This document shows positions 23,501-31,948 of a stretch of DNA of 64,000 nucleotides, one piece after another. Under the pieces are notes generated by a model that made no database searches, was not told the DNA's origin, and worked only from the letters and a program-made list of their open reading frames with translations. Position 1 is the first letter of the stretch. Every line of letters starts with the position of its first letter. Source of the DNA: an uncultured Coriobacteriales bacterium (GTDB lineage Bacteria > Actinomycetota > Coriobacteriia > Coriobacteriales > UMGS124); assembly GCA_934636245.1 (NCBI GenBank), contig CAKUAI010000003.1, positions 62,001 to 126,000 of the forward strand, in the 5' to 3' direction. A program made the translations under genes and the position numbers.

Positions 23501-24991
23501 GCCGTCGAGGAGTTCCGCAAGAGCGTCTCCGACCTCGTGGAGGACACGCCCGGCCTCGCCAAGGCGCTGACGCAGGCGGGCATGGACGCCGGGTCCTTCG
23601 CAGACATGCTCGCTAGCGCCGGCGTGAGCGTCGAGGACTTCAAGGCGACCTACGAGACGCTCGGCGACGTGGCGAACCCCCTGCAGGCAATCGAGCAGGA
23701 GACGGGCGTCTACACCTGGCAGATGGCCCAGAACCTGCAGACGAACATGGACACGGCGAACCAGTGGGCTGACGGCATGACGGAGCTGTACTCCCGCTGC
23801 ACCAACGACAACGAGGTGGCGTTCGCGCAGTACGTCGAGTCCATGGGGTCGGACAACCTCGAGTTCCTCAACTACCTGCTCTACGACGCCGACGTCTCCT
23901 TCTCAGAGCTCGCCGACCTGTACGCACAGGGCGGGCAGACGCAGGCCGACGCCGCGCTGCGCGTGCAAAAGGCGGCCATCGACGCGATGGTCGCCAACGG
24001 CGACGCCTACTACAACGAGGCCGGCGAGGTCGTCGACAAGGCGGGCAACGTCATCGTGGACAGCGCCGGGAACGTTGCCCAGCAGGCGACCGACGCAATG
24101 GCCCAGGGCATCGAGGAAGGGTCTTCGACCGCCGCGACCAGCGCCGAGCTGCTCGGAGACGCAACCGTCGACGGGCTGATGGAGCTGCCCTCGGAGATGC
24201 AGGCGCGCGGCGAGGCGGCCGGCGGCTACCTCGGCATCGGCTTCGGCTCGGACGCCGCCCGTGCCTATATGGCCCAGGGTGCCGCGTCCCTCGCGAGCGC
24301 CGCGCGCGACTCGGCCATCGAGCTTGGCAGCGAGATGCGGGCTCGCGGAGAGTACGCCGGGGGCATGTTCGCCCAGGGCATCGCAGGCGCCGGGGTTTCC
24401 GGCGACGCCCTGTCTCAGGCCGTCGCCGGGTCGCTCTCCACGTTCGCCGACAACATGGCGACCGTCGGCGCCGCAGCGGCCATCGCCTTCGCCGACTCCC
24501 TTCTGGAGGGCTACACCGTGGCTTGGCAGAACGGGCAGGCCCTCGCGCAGGCCGCCGAGGGCGGGGCCGGCCCCGGCGCCTCGTCGATGGAGTCGCTCGG
24601 CAAGGGCGCCGGCAAGGCGTACGGGCAGGCCCTCGCCACGTCGTCCAACCTCTCGATCTGCTCGACGAGCGCCAAGCACCTGCTCGACGCCCTGTACGGT
24701 GGCCTCGCAGACGGCATGACAGGAGCCATCGACCGAGGGCAGGCGCACGGCGGTTCGTATGCGGCCGGCATCCTGTACGGCTACACGGCGGCGTACACGA
24801 ACGCCCAGTCGCTCGTCACGGGCGCCCTTGAGGCGATGTCGGGCTACGACTCGCAGGCGCAGGCCGCAGGCGAGAGCTTCGGCGAGGCATGGGCACGCGG
24901 CGCGTCCTCTGCGCTCGCCGTGGCCGTGTCGAACATCAGAGCGAACATCTCGACGGCGGTGTCTAACCTGTACACAGTGGGAAGGACGTGA
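20597..24991 (+). CDS. Tape measure protein
   Basis: The largest gene, 1464 residues. It starts MAANTLKGITVEIGGDVTDL and then TSALAAMGKRSRELGTELSS, a common opening of Gram-positive siphovirus tape measures. Long alanine-, glutamate- and aspartate-rich coiled coils alternate with hydrophobic stretches near residues 490-560 (VSGVALAAAYPKVSAAIKTA, LAGVGMAVAAMALSAFVSQC). It sets tail length and is ejected with the DNA. No lytic transglycosylase or peptidase motif stands out in the C-terminal part. It follows the chaperone genes, as expected. Confidence 0.95.
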   Translation: MAANTLKGITVEIGGDVTDLTSALAAMGKRSRELGTELSSVERALKFNPDSVELLGQKEVYASRQAQVLEKRLDAVRQGLGKVEQGSDAFYRLQREAVTSESKLKAMQAKADDAARALAELESGGSSAADGLTQAGSAADGLNKSLEQVKNGAAFSLGEDLLDAAKDLASASLELSQSWDTADAEVRAATGSASDYAQVVSGVSRDLYADGWGDSVDQLTDSVLKAREVLGELSDTDLSTVTESALTWERVFGSDVTESLRGVNVLMDKFGLSASQACDLMTAGMQRGLDYTDELGDNLSEYAGRWAESGTSATQYFSMLQAGVDAGAYSLDKVGDYLNEFLTSLSDGRMEAGIGGFSQQTQALWESYKAGGATAQQMLDAVVGELRDCGSETEALTKASDLWSSLGEDNALGVITALADVQDSYGDTAGAAESAAQAMEESSSQRLESFKRTALGLLEPIADTILGTTTDVLGAVEPAAEAFDELDDGTKRAVVSGVALAAAYPKVSAAIKTAKAGVEGLSAAEQAAAAKAKALATAQKALKASLAGVGMAVAAMALSAFVSQCTEWAEAAKEAEERSDRLAEAAKGVTSALSQGSGDGFSGVSASAAEATQSVSALRDEIAETVTETLDLYSSISSDNFSMESKNAEVERLAQEIEELSAKSSLTADEQARLSEAVRKFNEATGAGIEVVDSSTGKLNANAEAIDKVTEAYKNQARIKGYQDALSGLYAQQADALMQVQQAQDGLAAAEDRLAQAQANLEAAEADPYVMMAPDLYADYQTAVASASWEVERASAAMDEATTSYMGLSESVGVYEDALSAQVDQQDEAAGSADGLAESEEAAADAATALTDASEASVQGLRASADTVEEAVALLDGLADGSRDAGDAIEDAFRGAMGDGKTVAELTKEVNSALKEAGVITDDLTEREVLLGYATGKTGDEMVAYARDIQAAKDAQSEQEKAAEEARKAVEEFRKSVSDLVEDTPGLAKALTQAGMDAGSFADMLASAGVSVEDFKATYETLGDVANPLQAIEQETGVYTWQMAQNLQTNMDTANQWADGMTELYSRCTNDNEVAFAQYVESMGSDNLEFLNYLLYDADVSFSELADLYAQGGQTQADAALRVQKAAIDAMVANGDAYYNEAGEVVDKAGNVIVDSAGNVAQQATDAMAQGIEEGSSTAATSAELLGDATVDGLMELPSEMQARGEAAGGYLGIGFGSDAARAYMAQGAASLASAARDSAIELGSEMRARGEYAGGMFAQGIAGAGVSGDALSQAVAGSLSTFADNMATVGAAAAIAFADSLLEGYTVAWQNGQALAQAAEGGAGPGASSMESLGKGAGKAYGQALATSSNLSICSTSAKHLLDALYGGLADGMTGAIDRGQAHGGSYAAGILYGYTAAYTNAQSLVTGALEAMSGYDSQAQAAGESFGEAWARGASSALAVAVSNIRANISTAVSNLYTVGRT

Positions 24992-24995
24992 TGGA

Positions 24996-26495
24996 ATGGC
25001 CGTGACCGGAATCGGCATCAGCGCATCCGAGAAGGACTCCTCGTCCTACGGGTCCCACGCGATACGCCCCGGCACGTCTACCGACGCGCTCTACATCAAG
25101 TGGCACACCTTGTACGCAGAAAGCCAGAAGTACGCCAACGTGGCCGTCGCCTGGCGCGCGGTCAAGAGGGGCGACGTGCCGGGCGGCGACGGCTACGGCG
25201 ACTGGGAGCGCAGCGAGGCTGACGCCTCACAGGTCGCATGGTATTGGCGGCGCTTCCCGGTCTCCGAGCTGTGGCACTCCGAGGAGGACCTCGACGGCCC
25301 CGGGTACTGGTGGGCCGCGCCGCTCGACTTCACAAGCCAAGACGGCTCCACCGTCACGCACAAGAGCATCGCCGAGAGGCTCTTCGCCGGGGACTACAGC
25401 TTCACCGGGCGCTCGTACGACGCCATAGAGATGCTCGTCAAAGTCCGCATGGAGTACGAGGAGGACGGGCAGACAGTGAGTGCGCCCCTCGCCCAGGAGA
25501 CGCTCTACGTCGGGTACATCCCCGAGTACCACGCCACCGGTGCCCGCGTCACCAAGGAGGGCCTCGTCGTCGCATACACCTCACCCGGGTGGGAGCGCTC
25601 CTCCGACAGGTGGTGCGCCGACGACGGGGTCTCCTCCAGCGGAGGCAAGGTCGTGGGGGCCGGCCTGTGGGGCACGCTGCGCAGGCACGGAGAGCTGCTC
25701 GTGCCGTGCTCCCAGATGATGCGCGACCCTTACGGCGAGGAGCTGTCCGGGACGGTGCGCTTCAACGCAGTGTGGAGGCCCTCCGGCATGCCCTTCGCCT
25801 CGATGTCGCTCTCCGGCATCGTGCCGGCCGACACGCGCACGGCGAACACACCGACTCTGCGCGCCACCGCGATGCCCGACGGCACGGTGATCGTCGACGT
25901 CGGAGACTCCGGCGACAGGGGTGTGCCGCTCGCGAAGGCCACCGTGCGCCTCGTGGGCGGCGCCTACAAGGACGTCGACGAGGCCGAGGTAGACGTGCCG
26001 GGGCAGCACGTGTTCAGATTCCCACCTCTTGGCATGCAGACCTCATGGGAGGCCGTGGGCGTGTCGGAGTCGGGGGCGGTGTCAAAGCCGGCCCGCGTCA
26101 CCTGCCGCACCTCAAGCGCACGGCAGGTGACGACCTACGAGTGCCTCGACGGCTCCGCAAAGGTGCGAGCACGCTACGACTACACCCCAAAATGGACGGG
26201 CGAGCAAGAAAGCGAGCTCGTCAAGCTCGCCGGCAGGGCCCGCGAGACGGCAGGGTACGGCGAGGGCGGCTCCTTGCGCCGCGACGCGACGTTCACCGCG
26301 TTCACGCGGCCCGTGTGCGGCGTCGAGACGGTCGACGTCTCAGACCTCGACGCCCTCGCCTTCGCGGGCGGCGCGATGCTGCGCGGCCCGGGTGGGACAC
26401 GCGTGAAGCTCCACATAGAGTCGGTCGACTACGAGCGCCGCGACGAGGCGGCCTTCATATTGTCGGTCAGCGTGTCGGCAAAGGAGGTCTCATGA
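24996..26495 (+). CDS. Distal tail / tail tip protein
   Basis: A 499-residue, beta-rich protein directly after the tape measure. Segments such as DALYIKWHTLYAESQKYANV, VRMEYEEDGQTVSAPLAQET and ETSWEAVGVSESGAVSKP-like repeats (around residue 345) suggest a string of fibronectin-like or immunoglobulin-like beta domains used in tail tips. I cannot name a family. The ATG overlaps the tape measure end by spacing of 4 bases, and the stop overlaps the next gene by ATGA. Confidence 0.65.
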   Translation: MAVTGIGISASEKDSSSYGSHAIRPGTSTDALYIKWHTLYAESQKYANVAVAWRAVKRGDVPGGDGYGDWERSEADASQVAWYWRRFPVSELWHSEEDLDGPGYWWAAPLDFTSQDGSTVTHKSIAERLFAGDYSFTGRSYDAIEMLVKVRMEYEEDGQTVSAPLAQETLYVGYIPEYHATGARVTKEGLVVAYTSPGWERSSDRWCADDGVSSSGGKVVGAGLWGTLRRHGELLVPCSQMMRDPYGEELSGTVRFNAVWRPSGMPFASMSLSGIVPADTRTANTPTLRATAMPDGTVIVDVGDSGDRGVPLAKATVRLVGGAYKDVDEAEVDVPGQHVFRFPPLGMQTSWEAVGVSESGAVSKPARVTCRTSSARQVTTYECLDGSAKVRARYDYTPKWTGEQESELVKLAGRARETAGYGEGGSLRRDATFTAFTRPVCGVETVDVSDLDALAFAGGAMLRGPGGTRVKLHIESVDYERRDEAAFILSVSVSAKEVS

Positions 26496-27586
26496 CGGCG
26501 GACTGGGCGGCTTCCGGCCGCCGCGACACCTACGAGCTTTGGGCGGTGGACCCCTTCAGCCTCAAGGACGTCTCGCGGGTTGAGTTCGAGCCGTCCCAGA
26601 GCTCGCTCACGTTCGCGAAGGACTCGGAGACGGGCGCCTCGGCGACGCTTCGCGTGTGGGCTGGATCGTGGGACATGGCCAACTGCGACAGGCTCCTCAA
26701 GCTCAAGCACGTGGCCTGTGTGGGCGACACCGTGCGCGCCGAGACCGTCGGCACGTACTTCGTGCGCGACCCGCCCGCAACGGAGCGCTTCGGGAGGTGG
26801 GCCCAAGACCTCGCATGCTACTCGACCCAGCTCCGCTACACCGAGGACGTGCTTGACGACGACCTCTACGTCGCGGCGGGCTCCAAGGTAATCCCGGTCG
26901 TCGCGAAGCTCGCCGAGGAGGTCGGCGGCACGGTGTCGGTCGACCTGCGCGCCGCCGAGGGCGACACGGGCCTGCGGGCGGCAAAGCTCTTCAGGGTCGG
27001 CGAGTCGCGCTCTGAGACCATGCAGACGCTCCTCGCCCTCGTCGGCTGCCGCATGTCGGCCGACGAGGACGGTCGCACCCTCATCGAGCGCGACCTCGCG
27101 GCGTCGGAGATGGAGCCGTGCTACGAGTTCGAGGTCGGCCAAGGGTGCGTGTGCGAGTCGCCCGCCGAGTGGGAGCAGGGCGGCTCGGGCGACTGGAAGA
27201 ACCGCGTCGTCGCGTATTGGAGCCGCGACTCATTGCCCGACCCCGACGACGGCATGGGGTACGCGGGCCGCGTCGTCGTAGACCTGGACAGGGGCCACCG
27301 GCACAGCTACGAGAACACAGGACGGCGCGCGACGCAGCTGCTGGAGCTCACGGAGCCGTGCACGCAGGCGGAGCTCGCGGCCCGCGCGAGGAAGACGCTG
27401 GCAAGCCTTGCGGACCAGCCGCGATACGTCGTGCTGAGCCACGTGGGGGTCCCCGGACTGAGGGTGGGCCGCGCGGTGACGCTGCGCAGGGCGTCCGGGA
27501 CGTGGAAGTGCGAGGTCGACCAGATGGAGGTCGACTCCCTCGGGCCGCTCATGATGACGAGGACCAAGCTGAGAGTGTTGGAGTGA
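26492..27586 (+). CDS. Tail tip hub / prophage endopeptidase-like protein
   Basis: The 364-residue protein (MTADWAASGRRDTYELWAVD at the start) has the look of baseplate-hub proteins: LFRVGESRSETMQTLLALVG, CRMSADEDGRTLIERDLAAS and a closing barrel PRYVVLSHVGVPGLRVGRAV. Hub proteins of this class (Tal/gp27-like) close the tail and hold fibres. No peptidase active site can be pointed to. Ribosome site aaaggaggtct. Confidence 0.65.
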   Translation: MTADWAASGRRDTYELWAVDPFSLKDVSRVEFEPSQSSLTFAKDSETGASATLRVWAGSWDMANCDRLLKLKHVACVGDTVRAETVGTYFVRDPPATERFGRWAQDLACYSTQLRYTEDVLDDDLYVAAGSKVIPVVAKLAEEVGGTVSVDLRAAEGDTGLRAAKLFRVGESRSETMQTLLALVGCRMSADEDGRTLIERDLAASEMEPCYEFEVGQGCVCESPAEWEQGGSGDWKNRVVAYWSRDSLPDPDDGMGYAGRVVVDLDRGHRHSYENTGRRATQLLELTEPCTQAELAARARKTLASLADQPRYVVLSHVGVPGLRVGRAVTLRRASGTWKCEVDQMEVDSLGPLMMTRTKLRVLE

Positions 27587-27590
27587 TGCC

Positions 27591-28949
27591 ATGGGAACGT
27601 ATTACGACGCCGCGCGGCTCCTCTTCGGCAGGGCCGGGCCCAACGCGGCCCTCAGCGGCCAGCAGGCCGCCGACGCATCGGTGACCTACGGCACGGCGCT
27701 CGCCGACTCAGAGGGGTCTGCGGGCGCGTATTCCGTCTCCGCGCACCTTGACAGCTCGGCGGACGACACCTCCGTCACGCTGTCGGTCGACGCGCCCGTG
27801 AGCAAGGGAGACCGGCTCAAGGTGGTGACCCAGGGCGGCTGCACCTTCGCGGTCTCCCTCGGCACGATGGCGCGGCAGCAGGTCGCAGACCGCGACGCGG
27901 CCGCAAAGGCCAAGGAGACCCTCGACAAGCTCAAGGAGCAGGCCGACAGGTTCAAGGAGACCGCCGACACCATCGTCTACGACAAGGACCTCACCGACGC
28001 GCTTGAGCAGTTCTCCCGCACGCTCTCCGCGACGTACACCTCGGCGAAGCAGCTCGAAGAGCGCCTCAAGGAGTACTCGACGGTCTCGCAGACCTCAGAA
28101 GCCATCAAGGCGACGGTGACGAGCGAGTACGTCAAGGGCCTCGTCGTGGGCGCGTACGAGACGCCCGAGAGCGTCAACGAGAAGCTCACCAGGTACTCCA
28201 CCATCGAGCAGACGGCTGACAAGATCGCGTCCACCGTGAGCGCGGAGTACATCAACGAAAAGATTGGCGACACCTATTCGACAAAGACAGAGGTGGAGCA
28301 GACGGCTGAAAGCCTGACTGTAAAGATCGCGGCCAAGGTCGACGAGCAGGGCGCGCGCGACGCCCTGTCGGCCATCATCAAGGCCACGGAGCAGGGCATC
28401 GAGGTTGGAAAGGTCGACGAAAACGGCGAGCGCAAGACGCCGTACGCCCTCGTCTCGTCTGACGGCGCCTTCGAGATCTTCAGCAAGGACGGGCTGCCCA
28501 TGTTCAACGCCGCGTCGGACAGGACGTGCAAGCGGGAGCACAGGTGGTCGCCGCTGGCGCCGTCCGACAGCTCCTTCGCGGACGTGCCGACCCTCGCCCT
28601 TGTGGGCGTCGAGCTGCTGATGAGCTCGCCTGGCGGCGTGTCTTCGGGAACGGTGAAACTTAACCTCGGCGGATACTCGGTATCCGACTACATGTTCCTA
28701 GAGTTCGTGTACACCGACGGCACGCGCTCGTACGCGCAACGCCTCTACCAACCGGCGCTCAACGCATCGACCTCGCTGTCCCGTACGGTGTCCGACGGCG
28801 AGGCGCTGTACTCGGCGAGCGTCACGGTCAAGGTCGATGCCGCCGGCAGCATCACGCTGTCGAACAACGTGCAGCTGTACATCTCCCCGACAGGCACAGC
28901 GACCTCAGAAGGCAAGCTCAAGCTCGTGAAAGTGCTCGGATGGGCCTAG
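27591..28949 (+). CDS. Tail fibre / baseplate protein with coiled-coil shaft
   Basis: A 452-residue protein with a globular head (residues 1-95), a long coiled-coil section (KAKETLDKLKEQADRFKETA) and three repeats of a Y-S-T-x-E/S-Q-T motif (LKEYSTVSQTSEAIKATVTS, LTRYSTIEQTADKIASTVSA, GDTYSTKTEVEQTAESLTVK), typical of trimeric tail fibre shafts. The C-terminal 150 residues form a beta-rich end. It probably carries or forms part of the host-binding apparatus. Confidence 0.7.
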   Translation: MGTYYDAARLLFGRAGPNAALSGQQAADASVTYGTALADSEGSAGAYSVSAHLDSSADDTSVTLSVDAPVSKGDRLKVVTQGGCTFAVSLGTMARQQVADRDAAAKAKETLDKLKEQADRFKETADTIVYDKDLTDALEQFSRTLSATYTSAKQLEERLKEYSTVSQTSEAIKATVTSEYVKGLVVGAYETPESVNEKLTRYSTIEQTADKIASTVSAEYINEKIGDTYSTKTEVEQTAESLTVKIAAKVDEQGARDALSAIIKATEQGIEVGKVDENGERKTPYALVSSDGAFEIFSKDGLPMFNAASDRTCKREHRWSPLAPSDSSFADVPTLALVGVELLMSSPGGVSSGTVKLNLGGYSVSDYMFLEFVYTDGTRSYAQRLYQPALNASTSLSRTVSDGEALYSASVTVKVDAAGSITLSNNVQLYISPTGTATSEGKLKLVKVLGWA

Positions 28950-28977
28950 GCCAGCAGAAAAGAGAAAGGGGGCACCC

Positions 28978-30141
28978 ATGGCGGTGTCTGTGACGTGCGA
29001 CCTCGACCTCGACCTGGCGAAGAGCCAGGGCGCGAGGAGCGACCAGGTCGTGCACATAAGGCAGGGTGAGGCCGGCTGCTGCACGCTTCGCGCCTCGGTG
29101 CGCTCCGGCCAGCTCCAGGCGGACCTGTCGGGCCTGACGGTGGAGCTTGTCGGGCTGAACTCCCGCCGCGAGCTCGTGGAGCAGGCCATGGCCAGCCAGT
29201 CGGCGGGCGTGTGGCAGTGCACGCTGAAGTCGGAGTGGGGCTCGCGCACCGGCCTCTGCATGGCGTACGTGCGGGTCTCCGACGGCGCGGGCGTGGTGGG
29301 CACCACCGACGCCTTCACGATTTCCGTCGCGCAAGGCGCGGACATGTCCGAGGGCGAGGCCGCCGAGTACCGCCGCGAGCTCGACGCGCTCATGGAGCTG
29401 CTCAAGGAGTCGCGGAAGGGCGCCTCGGCGAGCGCCGAGGCGGCAGCCACGGACGCGGGGAAGGCCGCGAAGTCGGCATCCGACGCAGCGGCGAGGCAGG
29501 CCGAGGCCGCCACGAGCGCGTCAGAGGCCAAGTTGAGCGAGGGCAAGGCCGCCTCCTCGGCATCGGCGGCGAAGACGGCCCAGGCCGACGCAGAGACGGC
29601 GAAGACGCTCGCCGAGGGCAGCTCCCGCACCGCAGGGACGGCCGCCGACAGCGCCGAGGACGCCGCCCGCGCGGCGTCGAGTAGCGCGACTGTTGCGGCT
29701 CGCGCCGAAACGTCCGCAAAGGAAGCCGCCGGCAGGATCGCCGCGCTTGAGCCCCAGTTGAGGGAGTCGGAGGAGGCCCGCGTCACCGCCGAGGGCGAGA
29801 GGGTCGCCGCCGAGAAGGCCCGCGTGGAGGCGGAGCAGGGAAGGGCCGACAGCGAGTCGGCACGCGAGACCGCAGAGGGGTCGCGCAAGGCCGCCGAGGC
29901 CGAACGGGCCTCCGCAGAGCAGGCGAGAGCCGAGGCCGTCGACGGAGAGGTCGCCAAGGCGACCAAGGCAAACGAGGACGCCGCCAAGGCCGTCGCATCC
30001 GCGACGGAGGCCGCCGCCGACGCGCGCAAGGCGGCCGACGAGGCGCGCGGCGCCATCTCCACAGACATGAGGATTTACTTCAAGCGCGTCACCGACGCCC
30101 AGGGCAACTCTCGACCTGTGCTGGTCGACATGACGGTTTAG
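28978..30141 (+). CDS. Baseplate upper protein-like fibre with alanine-rich shaft
   Basis: Residues 1-125 (KSQGARSDQVVHIRQGEAGC, LSGLTVELVGLNSRRELVEQ, YVRVSDGAGVVGTTDAFTIS) resemble the BppU N-terminal domain that attaches receptor-binding modules to the tail. Residues 135-370 are a nearly uninterrupted alanine/glutamate/lysine coiled coil (such as AAATDAGKAAKSASDAAARQ), likely trimeric. The C terminus ends RPVLVDMTV. It lies just before the DGR target and may scaffold it. Confidence 0.75.
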   Translation: MAVSVTCDLDLDLAKSQGARSDQVVHIRQGEAGCCTLRASVRSGQLQADLSGLTVELVGLNSRRELVEQAMASQSAGVWQCTLKSEWGSRTGLCMAYVRVSDGAGVVGTTDAFTISVAQGADMSEGEAAEYRRELDALMELLKESRKGASASAEAAATDAGKAAKSASDAAARQAEAATSASEAKLSEGKAASSASAAKTAQADAETAKTLAEGSSRTAGTAADSAEDAARAASSSATVAARAETSAKEAAGRIAALEPQLRESEEARVTAEGERVAAEKARVEAEQGRADSESARETAEGSRKAAEAERASAEQARAEAVDGEVAKATKANEDAAKAVASATEAAADARKAADEARGAISTDMRIYFKRVTDAQGNSRPVLVDMTV

Positions 30142-30152
30142 GAGGTCAATGG

Positions 30153-31712
30153 ATGGATTTCAACTTTCCGACGAACGAGGCGCTTGAGTCTATCGCGACG
30201 GCAATCAACGGCCTTGGCGCAGCAACCGTCCCCGAGTACGACGAGAGCACGGGGCGCTATAAGAACGCGTCAATCGCCGCATGGCTCGCGCGCATGCGCG
30301 ACGGCAAGAACTACGGCGTGAGCATCCCCAAGGGCAGCGCCACGGCGTGCACGAAGACGGGCGCGAACGCCGGGGTCGCGAACCCGGTTCCGGGCGTCAT
30401 CGGCCGCCCGGCGGTCGACCCGTACGTCGGCAAGGGCGCGTTCCTGTTCTTCGAGGTGAACGGCGGCGTCGACGCCGACGGCACGCCGTACGTGACCGCA
30501 ATCGACGGCGACGGCCGCTTCTCGCGCAAAGATGACACGTGGATCATGGCGCCGGTGCTGTACACGCTTGAGACCGAGACTGACGATGCCGTCAACCTCA
30601 CGGTCTCCGACACGCGCCAGCCGGGCATGGGCAGGCAGCCCGCAGCGCTGCTCCCAAACGGCTCCCAGCGCCCCTACATGCTCTACGCGAAGTACGCCCT
30701 GTCGGTCGACGCAGACGGAAAGCCCCGCAGCATGAGCGGCGCGCCCGTCAAGACGCGAAGCGTGAGCCACGACGCCGGCGTCAGCCTGATGAAGACGGCC
30801 ACCACGGGAGACTCGCTCAAGGTCGCCGCAGACGACTGGTACGTCAAGGCGATGTTCTTGCTCAAGTACGCCACGAAGAACAGCCAGGGCGTCTTCGCGG
30901 GCTGCACGGGCTACGACGTGACCACCGCGCCGACGCTCGCCGAGAGCGACACGACGCGCGTGGTCGTCGAGAAGGGCAAGGCCGACCAGATCGTCGTGGG
31001 CTCCGCGATGATGCTCGGCACCCACGCGGGGGACAGCTCCGACCGTGGCTACGCCTACAACTGCGACATCTTCGATGGTGCCAGGGTCGTAAAGAAGGTC
31101 GCCGTCGACGATTCCAACGTCGCGCTCTACTTCGACGTCGCGAAGCCCTTCAGCACCGCCACCACCTACCAGCTCGCGACCGCGCCGTGGAACACGGGCG
31201 CGTGCGACATGGTCGAGGGCGACGGCTCGCCGACGAGCTGCACTGATAGCAAGCAGCCCTTCGTGATTCAGGGCATCGAGCTTGGCTTGGGCATGTACGA
31301 AGTGTTCGGCAACGTGCTCATCCAGTACACCGGCACCGGCACCGTCGTGTGGGTCAACCCGGACACGCAAAACGAGAAGCCTGGCAGCATGCCAGACTCG
31401 GCACTCACGGCCGGGGCTTTCCCTGGTCCCGCGACCGAGGGATGGAACTACGGCCTATACCCGAAGACCTCCCACGGCCTGATGATGCAGCAGGGCACTG
31501 GCGCGTCGACGTCCGTCGGCATCTGCGACGGCAACTACAAGGTCGCAGACACCACAGTCGGCTGGCGAGAGTGGCTTTCCCTCGGCGGCTTGTGGAACGG
31601 GGGCTACGCTGGCCTTTGGTACGTCAGCGGCAACAGCGGCACCGGCAGCTCCGGGTGGAACTTCGGCTCGCGCCGCTCTGCCAATGGTCGCTCCAGGGGT
31701 GAAGCGGCTTAA
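30153..31712 (+). CDS. DGR target: variable tail tip (receptor-binding) protein
   Basis: A 519-residue fibre protein. The last 46 residues (from W474, GWREWLSLGGLWNGGYAGLW on) have the C-type-lectin-like sequence found in DGR-diversified receptor binders: WLSLG, AGLWYV, GNxGTG, W-N-GSR. Bases 31572-31680 match the template repeat downstream, and ten codons differ from the template translation (479, 481, 483, 485, 492, 495, 499, 500, 501, 504). The conserved residues keep the fold while these would line the binding face. Upstream domains (residues 1-470) are beta-rich and presumably mount it on the baseplate. The ribosome site is taggaggtc. Target of hypervariation is directly supported; receptor binding is inferred. 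Confidence 0.92.
   Translation: MDFNFPTNEALESIATAINGLGAATVPEYDESTGRYKNASIAAWLARMRDGKNYGVSIPKGSATACTKTGANAGVANPVPGVIGRPAVDPYVGKGAFLFFEVNGGVDADGTPYVTAIDGDGRFSRKDDTWIMAPVLYTLETETDDAVNLTVSDTRQPGMGRQPAALLPNGSQRPYMLYAKYALSVDADGKPRSMSGAPVKTRSVSHDAGVSLMKTATTGDSLKVAADDWYVKAMFLLKYATKNSQGVFAGCTGYDVTTAPTLAESDTTRVVVEKGKADQIVVGSAMMLGTHAGDSSDRGYAYNCDIFDGARVVKKVAVDDSNVALYFDVAKPFSTATTYQLATAPWNTGACDMVEGDGSPTSCTDSKQPFVIQGIELGLGMYEVFGNVLIQYTGTGTVVWVNPDTQNEKPGSMPDSALTAGAFPGPATEGWNYGLYPKTSHGLMMQQGTGASTSVGICDGNYKVADTTVGWREWLSLGGLWNGGYAGLWYVSGNSGTGSSGWNFGSRRSANGRSRGEAA
31572..31680 (+). repeat. DGR variable repeat (VR) with IMH-like end
   Basis: Aligned to the template 217 bases downstream, bases 31572-31674 differ at 12 positions. 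Eleven are at template adenines: A to G at 31587, 31588, 31599, 31627, 31636, 31648 and 31653; A to T at 31593, 31605, 31650 and 31662. The exception, C to T at 31610, is silent. The last block, GGCTCGCGCCGCTCTG (31665-31680), differs from the template's at two adjacent bases, as expected for an initiation-of-mutagenic-homing site. Confidence 0.95.
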
Positions 31713-31735
31713 AGCCGCGAGGGGGCCTGCCCCTT
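31704..31735 (+). promoter_or_regulatory. Palindrome and hairpin after the variable repeat
   Basis: GCGGCTT (31704-31710) and AAGCCGC (31712-31718) form a perfect inverted repeat spanning the target gene's stop codon. A second one, AGGGG/CCCCT, lies at 31720-31735. DGRs often need a hairpin or cruciform shortly after the IMH in the target; here the distance is about 24 bases. The palindromes may instead end transcription. Confidence 0.5.
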
Positions 31736-31788
31736 TATGAAAGAAGGAACTAACAGGGATTCGCGGCGCGCGGGCTGTCATGTTCTCT

Positions 31789-31897
31789 TGGCTTTCCCTC
31801 GGCAACTTGAGGAACAGGGGCAACGCCGGCCTTTGGTACGTCAACGGCAACAACGGCACCGGCAACACCAGGTGGAACATCGGCTCGCGCCTATCTG
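31789..31897 (+). repeat. DGR template repeat (TR)
   Basis: The non-coding template lies between the target gene and the reverse transcriptase. It is adenine-laden at diversifiable codons: read in the target's frame it has eight AAC codons, the codon class that allows most amino acids without stops. Of 23 adenines in the first 103 bases, 11 differ in the VR. It ends with GGCTCGCGCCTATCTG (31882-31897), the IMH*-like counterpart. It would be transcribed and copied with adenine errors. Confidence 0.95.
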
Positions 31898-31948
31898 GAC
31901 ACAATCACGAACAACCAGCTTCATACACTTCCGCCGCGACTACCCGCC

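Noticed and set aside
31572..31897. A second variable repeat elsewhere in the phage
   Set aside because: I scanned the other fibre genes (27591, 28978) and the chromosomal part for the TR core (GGTACGTCAACGG, GGCAACAACGG) and found no other match.
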